This document shows positions 28,294-37,866 of a DNA stretch of 64,000 nucleotides, in pieces. The translations under genes were made by a program, and so were the position numbers. Source of the DNA: Oscillospiraceae bacterium. Its GTDB lineage: Bacteria; Bacillota; Clostridia; Oscillospirales; CAG-272. The stretch lies in assembly GCA_015064205.1 (NCBI GenBank), contig SVSR01000001.1:119840-183839 (forward strand), read 5' to 3'. The notes under the pieces were generated by a model that had not been told where the DNA came from, did no database searches, and saw only the letters and a program-made list of their open reading frames with translations. Position 1 is the first letter of the stretch. Every line of letters begins with the position of its first letter.

Positions 28294-29946
28294 ATGGGAA
28301 AGTTATTTTATGAAGAGGCAACAAACGAGCTTATCAAAAAGTATAATGATGAAGCAACGGCACTTGTTGAAGAAATTAAAAACTCTCCGACAAACGTTGA
28401 AGTAACCGGTACAAAGTACTATGTGTCTTCAAGCGAGGGCGATGACAGTAACGACGGTCTTTCTCCTGAAAGAGCATGGAAAAGTGTACAGAAGGTAAAC
28501 AGCTTTACCTTTAGGTACGGTGACGGCGTATTCTTCAAGCGCGGCGACGACTGGAGAATAAAGGATCCCCTCAGAGTATACTCGGGCATGACCGTTTCCG
28601 CATACGGAGAGGGTAAGAAACCGAGACTTATCGGCTCGGTTGATGCATCGGGTGCAGACAAGTGGGAAAAGACCGAATATGAGAATATATGGAGATACAA
28701 GGAAAAGATAGGCGGCTTTGAATATAACGTAGGTGCGATCATATTTGACGGCGGACGTGCGTGGGGTATTCACGTTTCTCCGATGGATGACGGTTGCCGT
28801 GTTGATAACGGTACAGTATTCAACGGCTTTGAAACCTATACAATAGAAAGAGGACCGTTTGCAGGTGCCAAGGATCTTCAGGGTAACCTTGAGTTCTATC
28901 ATGAGATAGCACGTGATCCGAGCGTTGATACTCTTTATCTCTATTGCAGAGAGGGTAACCCCGGCGAAGTCTTCAAGTCTATCGAACTTTTAGACCGCGG
29001 AGAGCTTATCAATATTCTCGACGGCGAACCTCAGGACTGGAATAAGACTACTTCATCTGATATTATGGTAGATAATATTGATATGTATGCGGCGTGCTTC
29101 GGCGTTGGCGCACATAACGTAAAGAACGTAACCGTACAGTACTGTACGTTCAGATGGATGGGCGGTTCCATCCAGGGTATAAATATGTTCGGCAGAAACT
29201 TTTCAACACGTTACGGTAATGCTATTGAGTCGTTCGGATATGCTGACGGCTTCATTATGAGATATAACTATGCAACACAGGTATATGACTGTTGCTGGAC
29301 TGCACAGCACACGGGTGCTGTAAGATTCAATAACGTTCAGATGTACAAGAATGTTGCGGACTTTGCAAATACAGGCCCTGAAGTATGGATCGGCTCGGGA
29401 GGAAGTGTAACAAATCTTCAGATACACGACAACTATAACCGTTATATGGGCTATGGCTTCTCTCATCAGAGACCTGCTATATCTTCTCCCCATGACAAAA
29501 AGGGCTCAGGCTGGATAGGTGCGGGCGGTATATTCTACGGCGAATATGTAACACACCTTGCACCAGGTTCCGAATTCTATGGAAATGACGTTTACAATAA
29601 CGTCAATATGTTTGCAGACTCAGGACTCAGCCAAGCGAGATTCGTACATCCCAAGACATATAATTTCCACGACAATATATGCATACTTGAAGAGGGTAAG
29701 CGTTTTGGCAAGTGGGCACCGTATGATGCAAAGGATAATGTGTGCATTCCCGAAGATGCCAACAAGCCCGAGATTATTGACGGAGAAGAATATCCGCCGT
29801 CAAGAATGTATATGTACAATAAAGAAGACCTTGAAGAGCTTGCCGGATACGGCATTGAACCGGGCACAAAGTTCTACTTTACAAAACCGGGAAGTCAGGG
29901 TAACCTTTTCGAATATTCGCTTCCTGACAGCGGTTATATTCTGTAA
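28294..29946 (+). CDS. Right-handed beta-helix-like protein, paralog 1 of 4
   Basis: ATG preceded by GGAGG (track start 28225 too far upstream); TKYYVSSSEGDDSNDGLSPERAWKSVQKVNSFTFRYGDGVFFKRGDDWR is the N-terminal pattern common in right-handed parallel beta-helix / polysaccharide lyase-like proteins; no signal peptide visible. Confidence 0.72.
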   Translation: MGKLFYEEATNELIKKYNDEATALVEEIKNSPTNVEVTGTKYYVSSSEGDDSNDGLSPERAWKSVQKVNSFTFRYGDGVFFKRGDDWRIKDPLRVYSGMTVSAYGEGKKPRLIGSVDASGADKWEKTEYENIWRYKEKIGGFEYNVGAIIFDGGRAWGIHVSPMDDGCRVDNGTVFNGFETYTIERGPFAGAKDLQGNLEFYHEIARDPSVDTLYLYCREGNPGEVFKSIELLDRGELINILDGEPQDWNKTTSSDIMVDNIDMYAACFGVGAHNVKNVTVQYCTFRWMGGSIQGINMFGRNFSTRYGNAIESFGYADGFIMRYNYATQVYDCCWTAQHTGAVRFNNVQMYKNVADFANTGPEVWIGSGGSVTNLQIHDNYNRYMGYGFSHQRPAISSPHDKKGSGWIGAGGIFYGEYVTHLAPGSEFYGNDVYNNVNMFADSGLSQARFVHPKTYNFHDNICILEEGKRFGKWAPYDAKDNVCIPEDANKPEIIDGEEYPPSRMYMYNKEDLEELAGYGIEPGTKFYFTKPGSQGNLFEYSLPDSGYIL

Positions 29947-29956
29947 TTTTTTACAT

Positions 29957-29988
29957 AAGCACGGAAACGTTTTGTCTCCGTGCTTTTC
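29957..29988 (+). terminator. Terminator of paralog 1
   Basis: AAGCACGGA ... TCCGTGCTTTT. Confidence 0.75.
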
Positions 29989-30112
29989 TTTGGAAAAATC
30001 CGCAATAATTGTCTACTTTTTAAAAATGTTTTGTCTTGAAGTGCAGATTTTTATTGTGTTAAAATATTGATATAGCAAAAACGTTGGTTAATAAATTCAA
30101 GGAGATAGCATT

Positions 30113-31693
30113 ATGGAAAAGAAGCCGGTAATTTACGAGCTTGCAAGTGATGAGCTTGTAAAAAAATATCTTGATGAATCTCAGGCGCTTGCCAAAGAGA
30201 TAATCAATTCTCCCACAAATGTTGAGATCAAGGGTACAAAGTACTACGTATCTTCCAGTGAGGGTGACGATAATAATGATGGTCTCAGCCCTGCTACTGC
30301 ATGGAAGAGTATTGATAAACTTAACAATACTACTTTTGTCCACGGTGATGGTGTACTCTTTAAAAGAGGTGACGAGTGGAGATATAAGGATGCGCTTCTC
30401 GGCAGAAGCGGTGTTACTTATACAGCATACGGTGAAGGTAAGAAGCCGAGACTCAACGGCTCTGTTGATGCTTCAAGTCCTGATGACTGGGAAAAGACAG
30501 AATACGAAAACGTATGGCATTACACAAAGAAAACGGGTGGTTTCCAGTATAACGTAGGTTGTATCGTATTTGACGGCGGCCGTGCGTGGGGTGTGCTTGT
30601 AACACCTACAAGAAATGGACTTACCATTGACCGTGGAGAAGTATTCAATGGTCTTGAATACTATGAAAATCCGGTTGAAGAATTTAAGGGACCTGCATCA
30701 CTTAAGTGCAATCTTGAATTCCATCACAGTATTGCGAACGAGGACCCGAGTGTTGACGATCTCTGGCTTTACTGCAAGGACGGAAACCCCGGTCATGTGT
30801 TTAAAACAATAGACTTTGTAGACCGTGGTTCAACTATGTGGCTTGCTCCGGACAAAGAAACAAACTGGGCAAGCGATATAGTTGTTGATAATATTGATTT
30901 CTACGGCGCTTGCTTTGGTGTTGCTTGCGGAAATATCAGAAACACGGTTGTACAGTACTGCACATTCAGATGGATAGGCGGACCTGTTCAGGGTGTATGG
31001 ATGTTCGGCGGCAATTCATGGGTGCGTTACGGAAATGCGATCGAGTCGTTTGGCCGCAGCGACGGATTTATTATGAGATATAACTATGGAACACACGTAT
31101 ATGACTGTTGTTGGACTGTTCAGCACACAGGCGCAGTATCGTTTAATGACGTTCAGATATACAAGAATGTTGCAGACTTCTCAAATACCGGCCCTGAAGT
31201 ATGGATCGGAAACGGCGGACACGTAACAAATCTTCAGATTCACGACAACTACAACCGTTTTATCGGGTATGGCTGGTCGCATCAGCGCCCTTCTGGCCCT
31301 AACCTTAACAATAAGAAGGAGAATGGTTGGATAGGCGCGGGCGGTATCTTCTATGGTGCGTATGTAACTCATGAATCTGAAGGCTCAAAGTTTGAAAACA
31401 ATGATGTTTACCACAATGTAAATCTTTTTGCAGGCTCAGGATTAAGTGAAGCAAGATTTATACATCCCAAGACATATAACTTCCATGACAATATATGTAT
31501 CCTTGAAGAAGGAAAACGCTTTGGAAGATGGTTGCCCGCCCCTGCCGGAAGACTTTATAATTATAATAAAGAAGATCTTACGGAGATTGTAAAGCAGGGA
31601 CTTGAAAAGGGAACAGATTTCTACTATACAAAGCCAAATCCCCTTGGTGATATGTATAAGCTTTGCTTGCCCGATAGTGAATATATGCTTTGA
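30113..31693 (+). CDS. Right-handed beta-helix-like protein, paralog 2 of 4
   Basis: 526 aa, strongly similar to paralogs 3 and 4 along its whole length; same YYVSSSEGDDNNDGLSPATAWKSIDKLN motif. Confidence 0.75.
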   Translation: MEKKPVIYELASDELVKKYLDESQALAKEIINSPTNVEIKGTKYYVSSSEGDDNNDGLSPATAWKSIDKLNNTTFVHGDGVLFKRGDEWRYKDALLGRSGVTYTAYGEGKKPRLNGSVDASSPDDWEKTEYENVWHYTKKTGGFQYNVGCIVFDGGRAWGVLVTPTRNGLTIDRGEVFNGLEYYENPVEEFKGPASLKCNLEFHHSIANEDPSVDDLWLYCKDGNPGHVFKTIDFVDRGSTMWLAPDKETNWASDIVVDNIDFYGACFGVACGNIRNTVVQYCTFRWIGGPVQGVWMFGGNSWVRYGNAIESFGRSDGFIMRYNYGTHVYDCCWTVQHTGAVSFNDVQIYKNVADFSNTGPEVWIGNGGHVTNLQIHDNYNRFIGYGWSHQRPSGPNLNNKKENGWIGAGGIFYGAYVTHESEGSKFENNDVYHNVNLFAGSGLSEARFIHPKTYNFHDNICILEEGKRFGRWLPAPAGRLYNYNKEDLTEIVKQGLEKGTDFYYTKPNPLGDMYKLCLPDSEYML

Positions 31694-31703
31694 TATGAAT
31701 ATA

Positions 31704-31738
31704 AGACTGCAGGTACATTAAAGTGCCTGCAGTTATTT
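31704..31738 (+). terminator. Terminator of paralog 2
   Basis: ACTGCAGGTAC ... GTGCCTGCAGT then TATTTATTTTG. Confidence 0.7.
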
Positions 31739-31804
31739 ATTTTGTTATGTATCCAAATCCGAAGAAAAAACATCTTTTTCATGTGAAAAGTGTCCGTTTT
31801 TCTA

Positions 31805-31833
31805 TTGTTATTTATTCTTTTGTATGATAATAT
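31805..31833 (+). promoter_or_regulatory. Promoter of beta-helix paralog 3
   Basis: TTGTTA - 17 nt - TAATAT; downstream leader GAAGGTACAATAACTGTAAAGGAG nearly identical to that of paralog 4. Confidence 0.65.
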
Positions 31834-31865
31834 GAAGGTACAATAACTGTAAAGGAGACGACTTT

Positions 31866-33446
31866 ATGGAAAAGAATCAGATAATTTATGAGCTTGCAAG
31901 CGATGAGCTTGTAAAAAAGTATCTTGATGAGTCTCAGGCACTTGCAAAAGAGATAATCAACTCCAAAACAAATGTCGAAATCAAGGGAACAAAGTACTAC
32001 GTATCTTCGAGCGAGGGTGACGATAATAATGATGGTCTTAGCCCTGCTACTGCATGGAAGAGTATAGATAAATTAAATAACACCAAATTCGCTTGCGGTG
32101 ACGGTGTGTTCTTTAAGAGAGGCGATGAGTGGAGGTATAAGGATGCGCTTAACGCACAGAGCGGTGTAACCTATTCAGCGTACGGTGAGGGTAAAAAGCC
32201 GACACTTAACGGCTCCGTTGACGCCTCAAGTCCGGATGACTGGGAAAAGACGGAGTATGAAAATGTATGGCATTATACGAAAAAAACAGGCGGTTTTACG
32301 TACAATGTAGGCTGTATCGTATTTGACGGCGGACGCGCGTGGGGTGTGCTTGTAACACCTACAAGAAACGGACTTACCATAGACCGCGGATGTGTATTCA
32401 ACGGACTTGAATATTACGAAAATCCTGTGGAAGAATTCAAAGGCCCTGCATCTTTAAAGTGTAACCTCGAATTCCATCACAGTATTGATAATGAAGACCC
32501 TACTGTTGACGACCTCTGGCTTTACTGCAAAGACGGCAACCCCGGTGAAGTATTCAAGACCATCGACCTTGTAGATCGCGGTATAGCGCTGTATCTTAAT
32601 CCCGACAAGGAAACAAACTGGGCAAGCGACATAGTTGTTGATAATATTGATTTCTATGGTGCGTGCTTTGGTGTCGGCGCGGCAAACGTCAGAAATTCGG
32701 TAGTACAGTACTGTACGTTCCGCTGGATAGGCGGTCCCGTTCAGGGCGTATATTTTTTTGGGGGAGATTCGTGGGTGCGTTACGGTAATGCTATCGAATC
32801 TTTCGGCTATAGTGACGGATTCATTATGAGATATAACTACGGAACTCACGTATACGACTGCTGTTGGACAGTTCAGCATTCGGGCGCAGTTTCGTTTAAT
32901 GATGTTCAGATATATAAAAATGTTGCGGATTTCTCAAATACCGGTCCTGAAGTGTGGATAGGGGATGGCGGACACATTACAAATCTTCAGATACACGATA
33001 ACTACAACCGTTTTATCGGTTACGGCTGGTCGCATCAGCGTCCGAGTGTGCCAAGCCTTAATGATAAAAAAGCAGATGGCTGGATAGGCGCGGGCGGTAC
33101 TTTCTACGGTGCGTATGTAACTCACGAATCTGAAGGCTCCAAGTTTGAAAACAATGACGTTTATAACAATATAAATCTTTTTGCGGGCTGGGGGCTCAGT
33201 GAAGCGAAATTCGTTCATCCCGATACGTATAATTTCCACGACAATATATGTGTTATGGAAGAGGGTAAGATGTTCGGATTATGGGATCTGCCTCCTGCCG
33301 GAAGACTTTATAAGTATGATAAGGCAGACCTTACCGAGCTTGTGGAAAACGGTATTGAAAAGGGAACAGACTTCTATTATACAAAGCCTGAGCCTTTTGG
33401 GGACATGTATAAGCTTTGTCTTCCCGATTCGGAATATATGCTTTAA
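31866..33446 (+). CDS. Right-handed beta-helix-like protein, paralog 3 of 4
   Basis: 526 aa, same family. Confidence 0.75.
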   Translation: MEKNQIIYELASDELVKKYLDESQALAKEIINSKTNVEIKGTKYYVSSSEGDDNNDGLSPATAWKSIDKLNNTKFACGDGVFFKRGDEWRYKDALNAQSGVTYSAYGEGKKPTLNGSVDASSPDDWEKTEYENVWHYTKKTGGFTYNVGCIVFDGGRAWGVLVTPTRNGLTIDRGCVFNGLEYYENPVEEFKGPASLKCNLEFHHSIDNEDPTVDDLWLYCKDGNPGEVFKTIDLVDRGIALYLNPDKETNWASDIVVDNIDFYGACFGVGAANVRNSVVQYCTFRWIGGPVQGVYFFGGDSWVRYGNAIESFGYSDGFIMRYNYGTHVYDCCWTVQHSGAVSFNDVQIYKNVADFSNTGPEVWIGDGGHITNLQIHDNYNRFIGYGWSHQRPSVPSLNDKKADGWIGAGGTFYGAYVTHESEGSKFENNDVYNNINLFAGWGLSEAKFVHPDTYNFHDNICVMEEGKMFGLWDLPPAGRLYKYDKADLTELVENGIEKGTDFYYTKPEPFGDMYKLCLPDSEYML

Positions 33447-33456
33447 TATTTTTCAT

Positions 33457-33490
33457 AAACACGCAGACGTAACGATCTGCGTGTTTTTAT
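33457..33490 (+). terminator. Terminator of paralog 3
   Basis: AAACACGCAGA ... TCTGCGTGTTTTT. Confidence 0.8.
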
Positions 33491-33550
33491 GTGCTTGTCC
33501 AAACTCGAAGAAAAAATAGCCGTATTTTAAGAAAAGTAGCCAAAAGCCTA

Positions 33551-33579
33551 TTGCTATTTGTTTTTTTATATGGTAATAT
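33551..33579 (+). promoter_or_regulatory. Promoter of beta-helix paralog 4
   Basis: TTGCTA - 17 nt - TAATAT, leader shared with paralog 3. Confidence 0.65.
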
Positions 33580-33612
33580 GAAGGTACAATAACTGTAAAG
33601 GAGGCGACTTTT

Positions 33613-35193
33613 ATGGGAAAGAAGCCGATAATTTATGAGCTTGCAAGCGATGAGCTTGTAAAAAAGTATCTTGATGAATCTCAGGCACTTGCTAAAGAGA
33701 TAATAAATTCTGAGTCAAATGTTGAGATAAAGGGTACAAAATACTACGTATCTTCAAGCGAGGGTGATGACAATAATGACGGTCTTACCCCTGCTACAGC
33801 GTGGAAGAGCATTGACAAATTAAATAAGACTAAATTTGCGTATGGAGACGGAGTTCTCTTCAAACGCGGAGATGAGTGGAGATATAAAGATGCGCTCAAC
33901 GGTCAGAGCGGTGTTACCTATACTGCGTACGGAGAAGGTAAAAAGCCGAGACTTAACGGCTCAGTTGACGCGTCAAGTCCCGATGACTGGGAAAAGACAG
34001 AGTTTGAGAATGTGTGGCATTATACCAAGAAGACGGGCGGTTTTACATACAACGTAGGCTGTATCGTGTTTGACGGCGGCCGTGCCTGGGGTGTTCTTGT
34101 AACTCCTGTAAAAAGCGGTGAAACTATCGACCGCGGTGTGGTATTCAACGGACTTGAATACTATGAAAATCCTGTTGAAATGTTCAAAGGTCCTGCATCG
34201 CTCAAGTGCAACCTTGAATTCCATCACAGTATCGCTAACGAAGACCCGACTGTTGACGACCTCTGGCTTTACTGCAAGGACGGTAATCCCGGTGAAGTCT
34301 TTGACACTATTGACCTTGTAGACCGTGGAACAACAATGTGGCTTGAGGCTGATCCCGAAACAAAATGGGCGCACGATATAGTTGTTGACAATATTGATTT
34401 TTACGGAGCATGCTTCGGCGTTGCCTGTGGAAATGTAAAGAATACGGTAGTTCAGAACTGCACGTTCAGATGGATAGGCGGTCCAGTTCAGGGTGTATGG
34501 ATGTTTGGCGGCGATACGTGGGTACGCTACGGTAACGCTATCGAATGCTTCGGCCGCTGCGACGGATTTATTATGAGATACAATTACGCAACTCACGTGT
34601 ACGACTGTTGCTGGACTGCACAGCATACGGGCAAGGTTTCCTTTAACGACGTACAGATTTACAAAAATGTTGCTGATTTCTCAAATACCGGTCCTGAAGT
34701 GTGGATAGGAGACGGCGGACATATAACGAATCTTCAGATACACGATAACTACAATCGCTTCATGGGCTACGGCTGGTCGCATCAACGCCCTGCATATCCG
34801 AATTATTTAAGCAAGAAGGAAAGCGGCTGGATAGGCGCCGGCGGTATCTTCTACGGTGCATATGTAACTCATGAATCTGAAGGCTCAAAGTTTGAAAACA
34901 ATGATGTTTACCACAATGTAAATCTTTTTGCAGGCTCAGGATTAAGTGAAGCAAGATTTATACATCCCAAGACATATAACTTCCATGACAATATATGTAT
35001 CCTTGAAGAAGGAAAACGCTTTGGAAGATGGTTGCCCGCCCCTGCCGGAAGACTTTATAATTATAATAAAGAAGATCTTACGGAGATTGTAAAGCAGGGA
35101 CTTGAAAAGGGAACAGATTTCTACTATACAAAGCCCAATCCCCTTGGCGATATGTATAAGCTTTGTTTGCCCGATAGTGAATATATGCTTTGA
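33613..35193 (+). CDS. Right-handed beta-helix-like protein, paralog 4 of 4
   Basis: 526 aa, same family; 3' end nearly identical in DNA to paralog 2. Confidence 0.75.
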   Translation: MGKKPIIYELASDELVKKYLDESQALAKEIINSESNVEIKGTKYYVSSSEGDDNNDGLTPATAWKSIDKLNKTKFAYGDGVLFKRGDEWRYKDALNGQSGVTYTAYGEGKKPRLNGSVDASSPDDWEKTEFENVWHYTKKTGGFTYNVGCIVFDGGRAWGVLVTPVKSGETIDRGVVFNGLEYYENPVEMFKGPASLKCNLEFHHSIANEDPTVDDLWLYCKDGNPGEVFDTIDLVDRGTTMWLEADPETKWAHDIVVDNIDFYGACFGVACGNVKNTVVQNCTFRWIGGPVQGVWMFGGDTWVRYGNAIECFGRCDGFIMRYNYATHVYDCCWTAQHTGKVSFNDVQIYKNVADFSNTGPEVWIGDGGHITNLQIHDNYNRFMGYGWSHQRPAYPNYLSKKESGWIGAGGIFYGAYVTHESEGSKFENNDVYHNVNLFAGSGLSEARFIHPKTYNFHDNICILEEGKRFGRWLPAPAGRLYNYNKEDLTEIVKQGLEKGTDFYYTKPNPLGDMYKLCLPDSEYML

Positions 35194-35205
35194 TTTGAGT
35201 GTTCT

Positions 35206-35241
35206 AAAAACACGCAGGAGTAACATTCTGCGTGTTTTTTT
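35206..35241 (+). terminator. Terminator of paralog 4
   Basis: AAAAACACGCAG ... CTGCGTGTTTTTTT. Confidence 0.85.
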
Positions 35242-35388
35242 GTCTATTAGAAACAAAATGCTAAAAATGTTTTTGTAGATACTGACAGATGCATTCCCCC
35301 TTGAAAACAAAGGATAAATATGGTATAATACTATTGTATAGATATGCATGGTATTTATATTATCCAAATTTGATCCGGGAGGAAAAAC

Positions 35389-37686
35389 ATGAAAAGAATT
35401 TTATCAACATTACTTGCTGTTTTGATGATAGCATCATCATTAACAGTATTTACATCCGTGGGTGCTCTGAGTACTGCACCTGAGTATAGCGAAGCTTTTA
35501 ATGCTATAGTTGTAGCGTCGGGCGCGACAATCGACAGTGCGGCAAAGATTACTGCACTTGCAGACCAGAATAAGGTTGACACTCTTTTAGTTATTGCAGA
35601 GGGAAAGACAAGCCTTTCTTTAAAATTATCGGGCAAGGCTGCGGCTGCACTTGGCGCAAAGGGGATGAACGTAAAGGCAACACTTGTTGGCGGAAGCCTT
35701 GTACTTAATTCAAATTGCTTGAAGGAAATAGGAAGCAAGGCAAGCGTTGATTTTGAGCTTCTTATTGATGCTGCAGACGGCTTTAAAGTATCTTACAAAT
35801 GCGACGGCGCTCCGATGGTATTTGAAAGCGTACCGATGGCTTACGGTATATCAAGCGATCCGGTATACAACATTGTCAGCTCTGACAAGGGCAATATAGG
35901 CTTTTCGTATATTGAAGCACTTACATGGGGATATGCGGTTAAGGAGGATCTCACAGCTAAGCTTGCAACTGCTCCTGTTCCTGAATTTACGGATGTAAGC
36001 GCTGATTTCTGGGGACGTGCGAATATTGAATATGCAACTTCAAAGGGTTACTTCAACGGAACGGGTAACGGAACATTTACACCTAACGGCGAAATGACCA
36101 GAGGCATGGTAGTTACCGTTCTTTCACGTATAGACAGCGCTCCTGACAAGGAGATTACATATACATACACAGACGTAAACAAGAGCGCATGGTTTGCAAA
36201 GGGTGTAAACTGGGCATATGAAAATGATATCGTAGACGGCGGAGATAAGTTCAGACCCGACGACTCGATAACAAGACTTGAACTTATGGATATGCTTTAC
36301 AGATATGCGCTTAAAATGGGTATTGCAGGCGATCTTGAAGGTAAGTATCTCAACTTCATGGATGCAGATATGATAACCGACGAGGGCGATAAAAAGGCGG
36401 CACTTTACTGCACGAGCACCGGTATCGTTACAGGCTACGGTTCGGGCGTAACAGTAAGACTCAGACCTGAGCGTGGTGCAACCAGAACTGAAGTTGCAAC
36501 TATGATACAGAGATTCATGAAAAACGCAGTGCTTGGAGGCACAGTTATGGGTACAAGCGGAAAGTATGCTGACTTTATTACAGTCAGAAGCGATCTTAAC
36601 AATCTTTACAACAAGATGAAGGAAAACTCGGCGGTAAGAGTAACGTATCTCGGCGGTTCTGTAACCGTTGGCGCAGGCTCTACAAATGCTGAGCTGAATT
36701 CGTGGAGAGGCATTACTTATCAGTGGCTTCTTGATGCTTCACCCAAAGCAGCGGTTATACAGAATAATGTGGCTATGGGAGGCACAGGCTCACACCTTGG
36801 CGCTTTCAGAACACAGGTGGACGTAGTTGACCAAAAGCCTGATCTGTTATTCATCGAATTTGCGGTTAACGATTCTTATTGCGGCACACATTCTGCAGGA
36901 AATGCCACACTTTACTATGAGCAGATAGTAAGACAGGTAAGAGAAGCGCTTCCCGAGTGCGAAATAATTGCAATCTACGTTACAGATACTTATGCATCGT
37001 CACTTGCAGACGCGGCACTTGGCAGTGTAGCTAAGGCACATGAGGTTGTATGTGAAAAGTACGGTATCACATCTATCAACGTTGGCGGAGCACTCTGGCG
37101 TGAAATAAGAGAGACGGGCAAACAGTGGGGAGACTATGTTTCAGATGTAGTACATCCCGAAGATGCAGGTTACAGAATTTATGCAGACTGTATCATTGAA
37201 TACTTAGAAGAATATCTTACAGGAGCGCCTACGTATACATACTCCAATACAGAGGCTTACGGACTTCCTGCAGATTATGCAGACAAGAGAAATGAGACTA
37301 TGAAGCTTGAGGTTATACAGTTAACAGATGAGTCTGTATTTGATAGCATTAAGGGCTTTGAGTTTAGCGATGGCATATCTACGTCAACAAAGCTTGAAGG
37401 TACGATATATCCGGTTGAAGCGGACAACGAGTTTACTATAACCTTTGAGGGAACAGGACTTGACTTCTTTGGCTCTGTAAGTGCGGAATACACTTTTGAG
37501 TATTCTATCGACGGCGGTGAATTCAAGGAAAAGAAGATGCTTAAGCATGATGCACCGTTTGCTTTTATAGACGGACTTGAGCCCGGAAAGCATACATTTA
37601 CTTTCAGAAATAAGGGTAAAACCGGTAATGGTGACGTAAATTCCGGCATGACACTCAAAGCAATATTTGTTCATGGCCTGAAGTAA
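35389..37686 (+). CDS. Secreted SLH-domain SGNH/GDSL esterase (signal peptide, novel N-terminal region, three SLH repeats, SGNH hydrolase, C-terminal jelly-roll-like domain)
   Basis: 765 aa; FTDVSADFWGRANIEYATSKGYFNGTGNGTFTPNGEMTRGMVVTVLSRI (SLH); VTYLGGSVTVGAGS, GGTGSHLG, EFAVNDSY, VVHPEDAGY (SGNH blocks). Confidence 0.88.
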   Translation: MKRILSTLLAVLMIASSLTVFTSVGALSTAPEYSEAFNAIVVASGATIDSAAKITALADQNKVDTLLVIAEGKTSLSLKLSGKAAAALGAKGMNVKATLVGGSLVLNSNCLKEIGSKASVDFELLIDAADGFKVSYKCDGAPMVFESVPMAYGISSDPVYNIVSSDKGNIGFSYIEALTWGYAVKEDLTAKLATAPVPEFTDVSADFWGRANIEYATSKGYFNGTGNGTFTPNGEMTRGMVVTVLSRIDSAPDKEITYTYTDVNKSAWFAKGVNWAYENDIVDGGDKFRPDDSITRLELMDMLYRYALKMGIAGDLEGKYLNFMDADMITDEGDKKAALYCTSTGIVTGYGSGVTVRLRPERGATRTEVATMIQRFMKNAVLGGTVMGTSGKYADFITVRSDLNNLYNKMKENSAVRVTYLGGSVTVGAGSTNAELNSWRGITYQWLLDASPKAAVIQNNVAMGGTGSHLGAFRTQVDVVDQKPDLLFIEFAVNDSYCGTHSAGNATLYYEQIVRQVREALPECEIIAIYVTDTYASSLADAALGSVAKAHEVVCEKYGITSINVGGALWREIRETGKQWGDYVSDVVHPEDAGYRIYADCIIEYLEEYLTGAPTYTYSNTEAYGLPADYADKRNETMKLEVIQLTDESVFDSIKGFEFSDGISTSTKLEGTIYPVEADNEFTITFEGTGLDFFGSVSAEYTFEYSIDGGEFKEKKMLKHDAPFAFIDGLEPGKHTFTFRNKGKTGNGDVNSGMTLKAIFVHGLK

Positions 37687-37700
37687 TGTTCAGACTATAT

Positions 37701-37730
37701 AACAGGCGCACATAAGTGCGCCTGTTTGTT
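37701..37730 (+). terminator. Terminator of the SLH-esterase gene
   Basis: AACAGGCGCAC ATAA GTGCGCCTGTT TG. Confidence 0.8.
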
Positions 37731-37866
37731 TATTTTTTACAATGTATATTGAATTTTTTCGTAAACTTTCACATGTAAAATATGGTTGAATAAATTCTAT
37801 GTTTATGATATAATATATCTACATTTCGCAATATCGAAAATATAAAATATATTAGGAGAAATAACT

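Noticed and set aside
32454-34626. Minus-strand ORFs in the beta-helix paralogs (e.g. 32454-32879, 33973-34626)
   Set aside because: They recur only because the paralogs are similar; shadow frames with no independent evidence.
28294-35193. Reading the four tandem genes as a phage tail or variable-receptor diversity system
   Set aside because: No reverse transcriptase, template repeat, recombinase or phage structural genes nearby; differences are spread along the genes rather than focused in a cassette.
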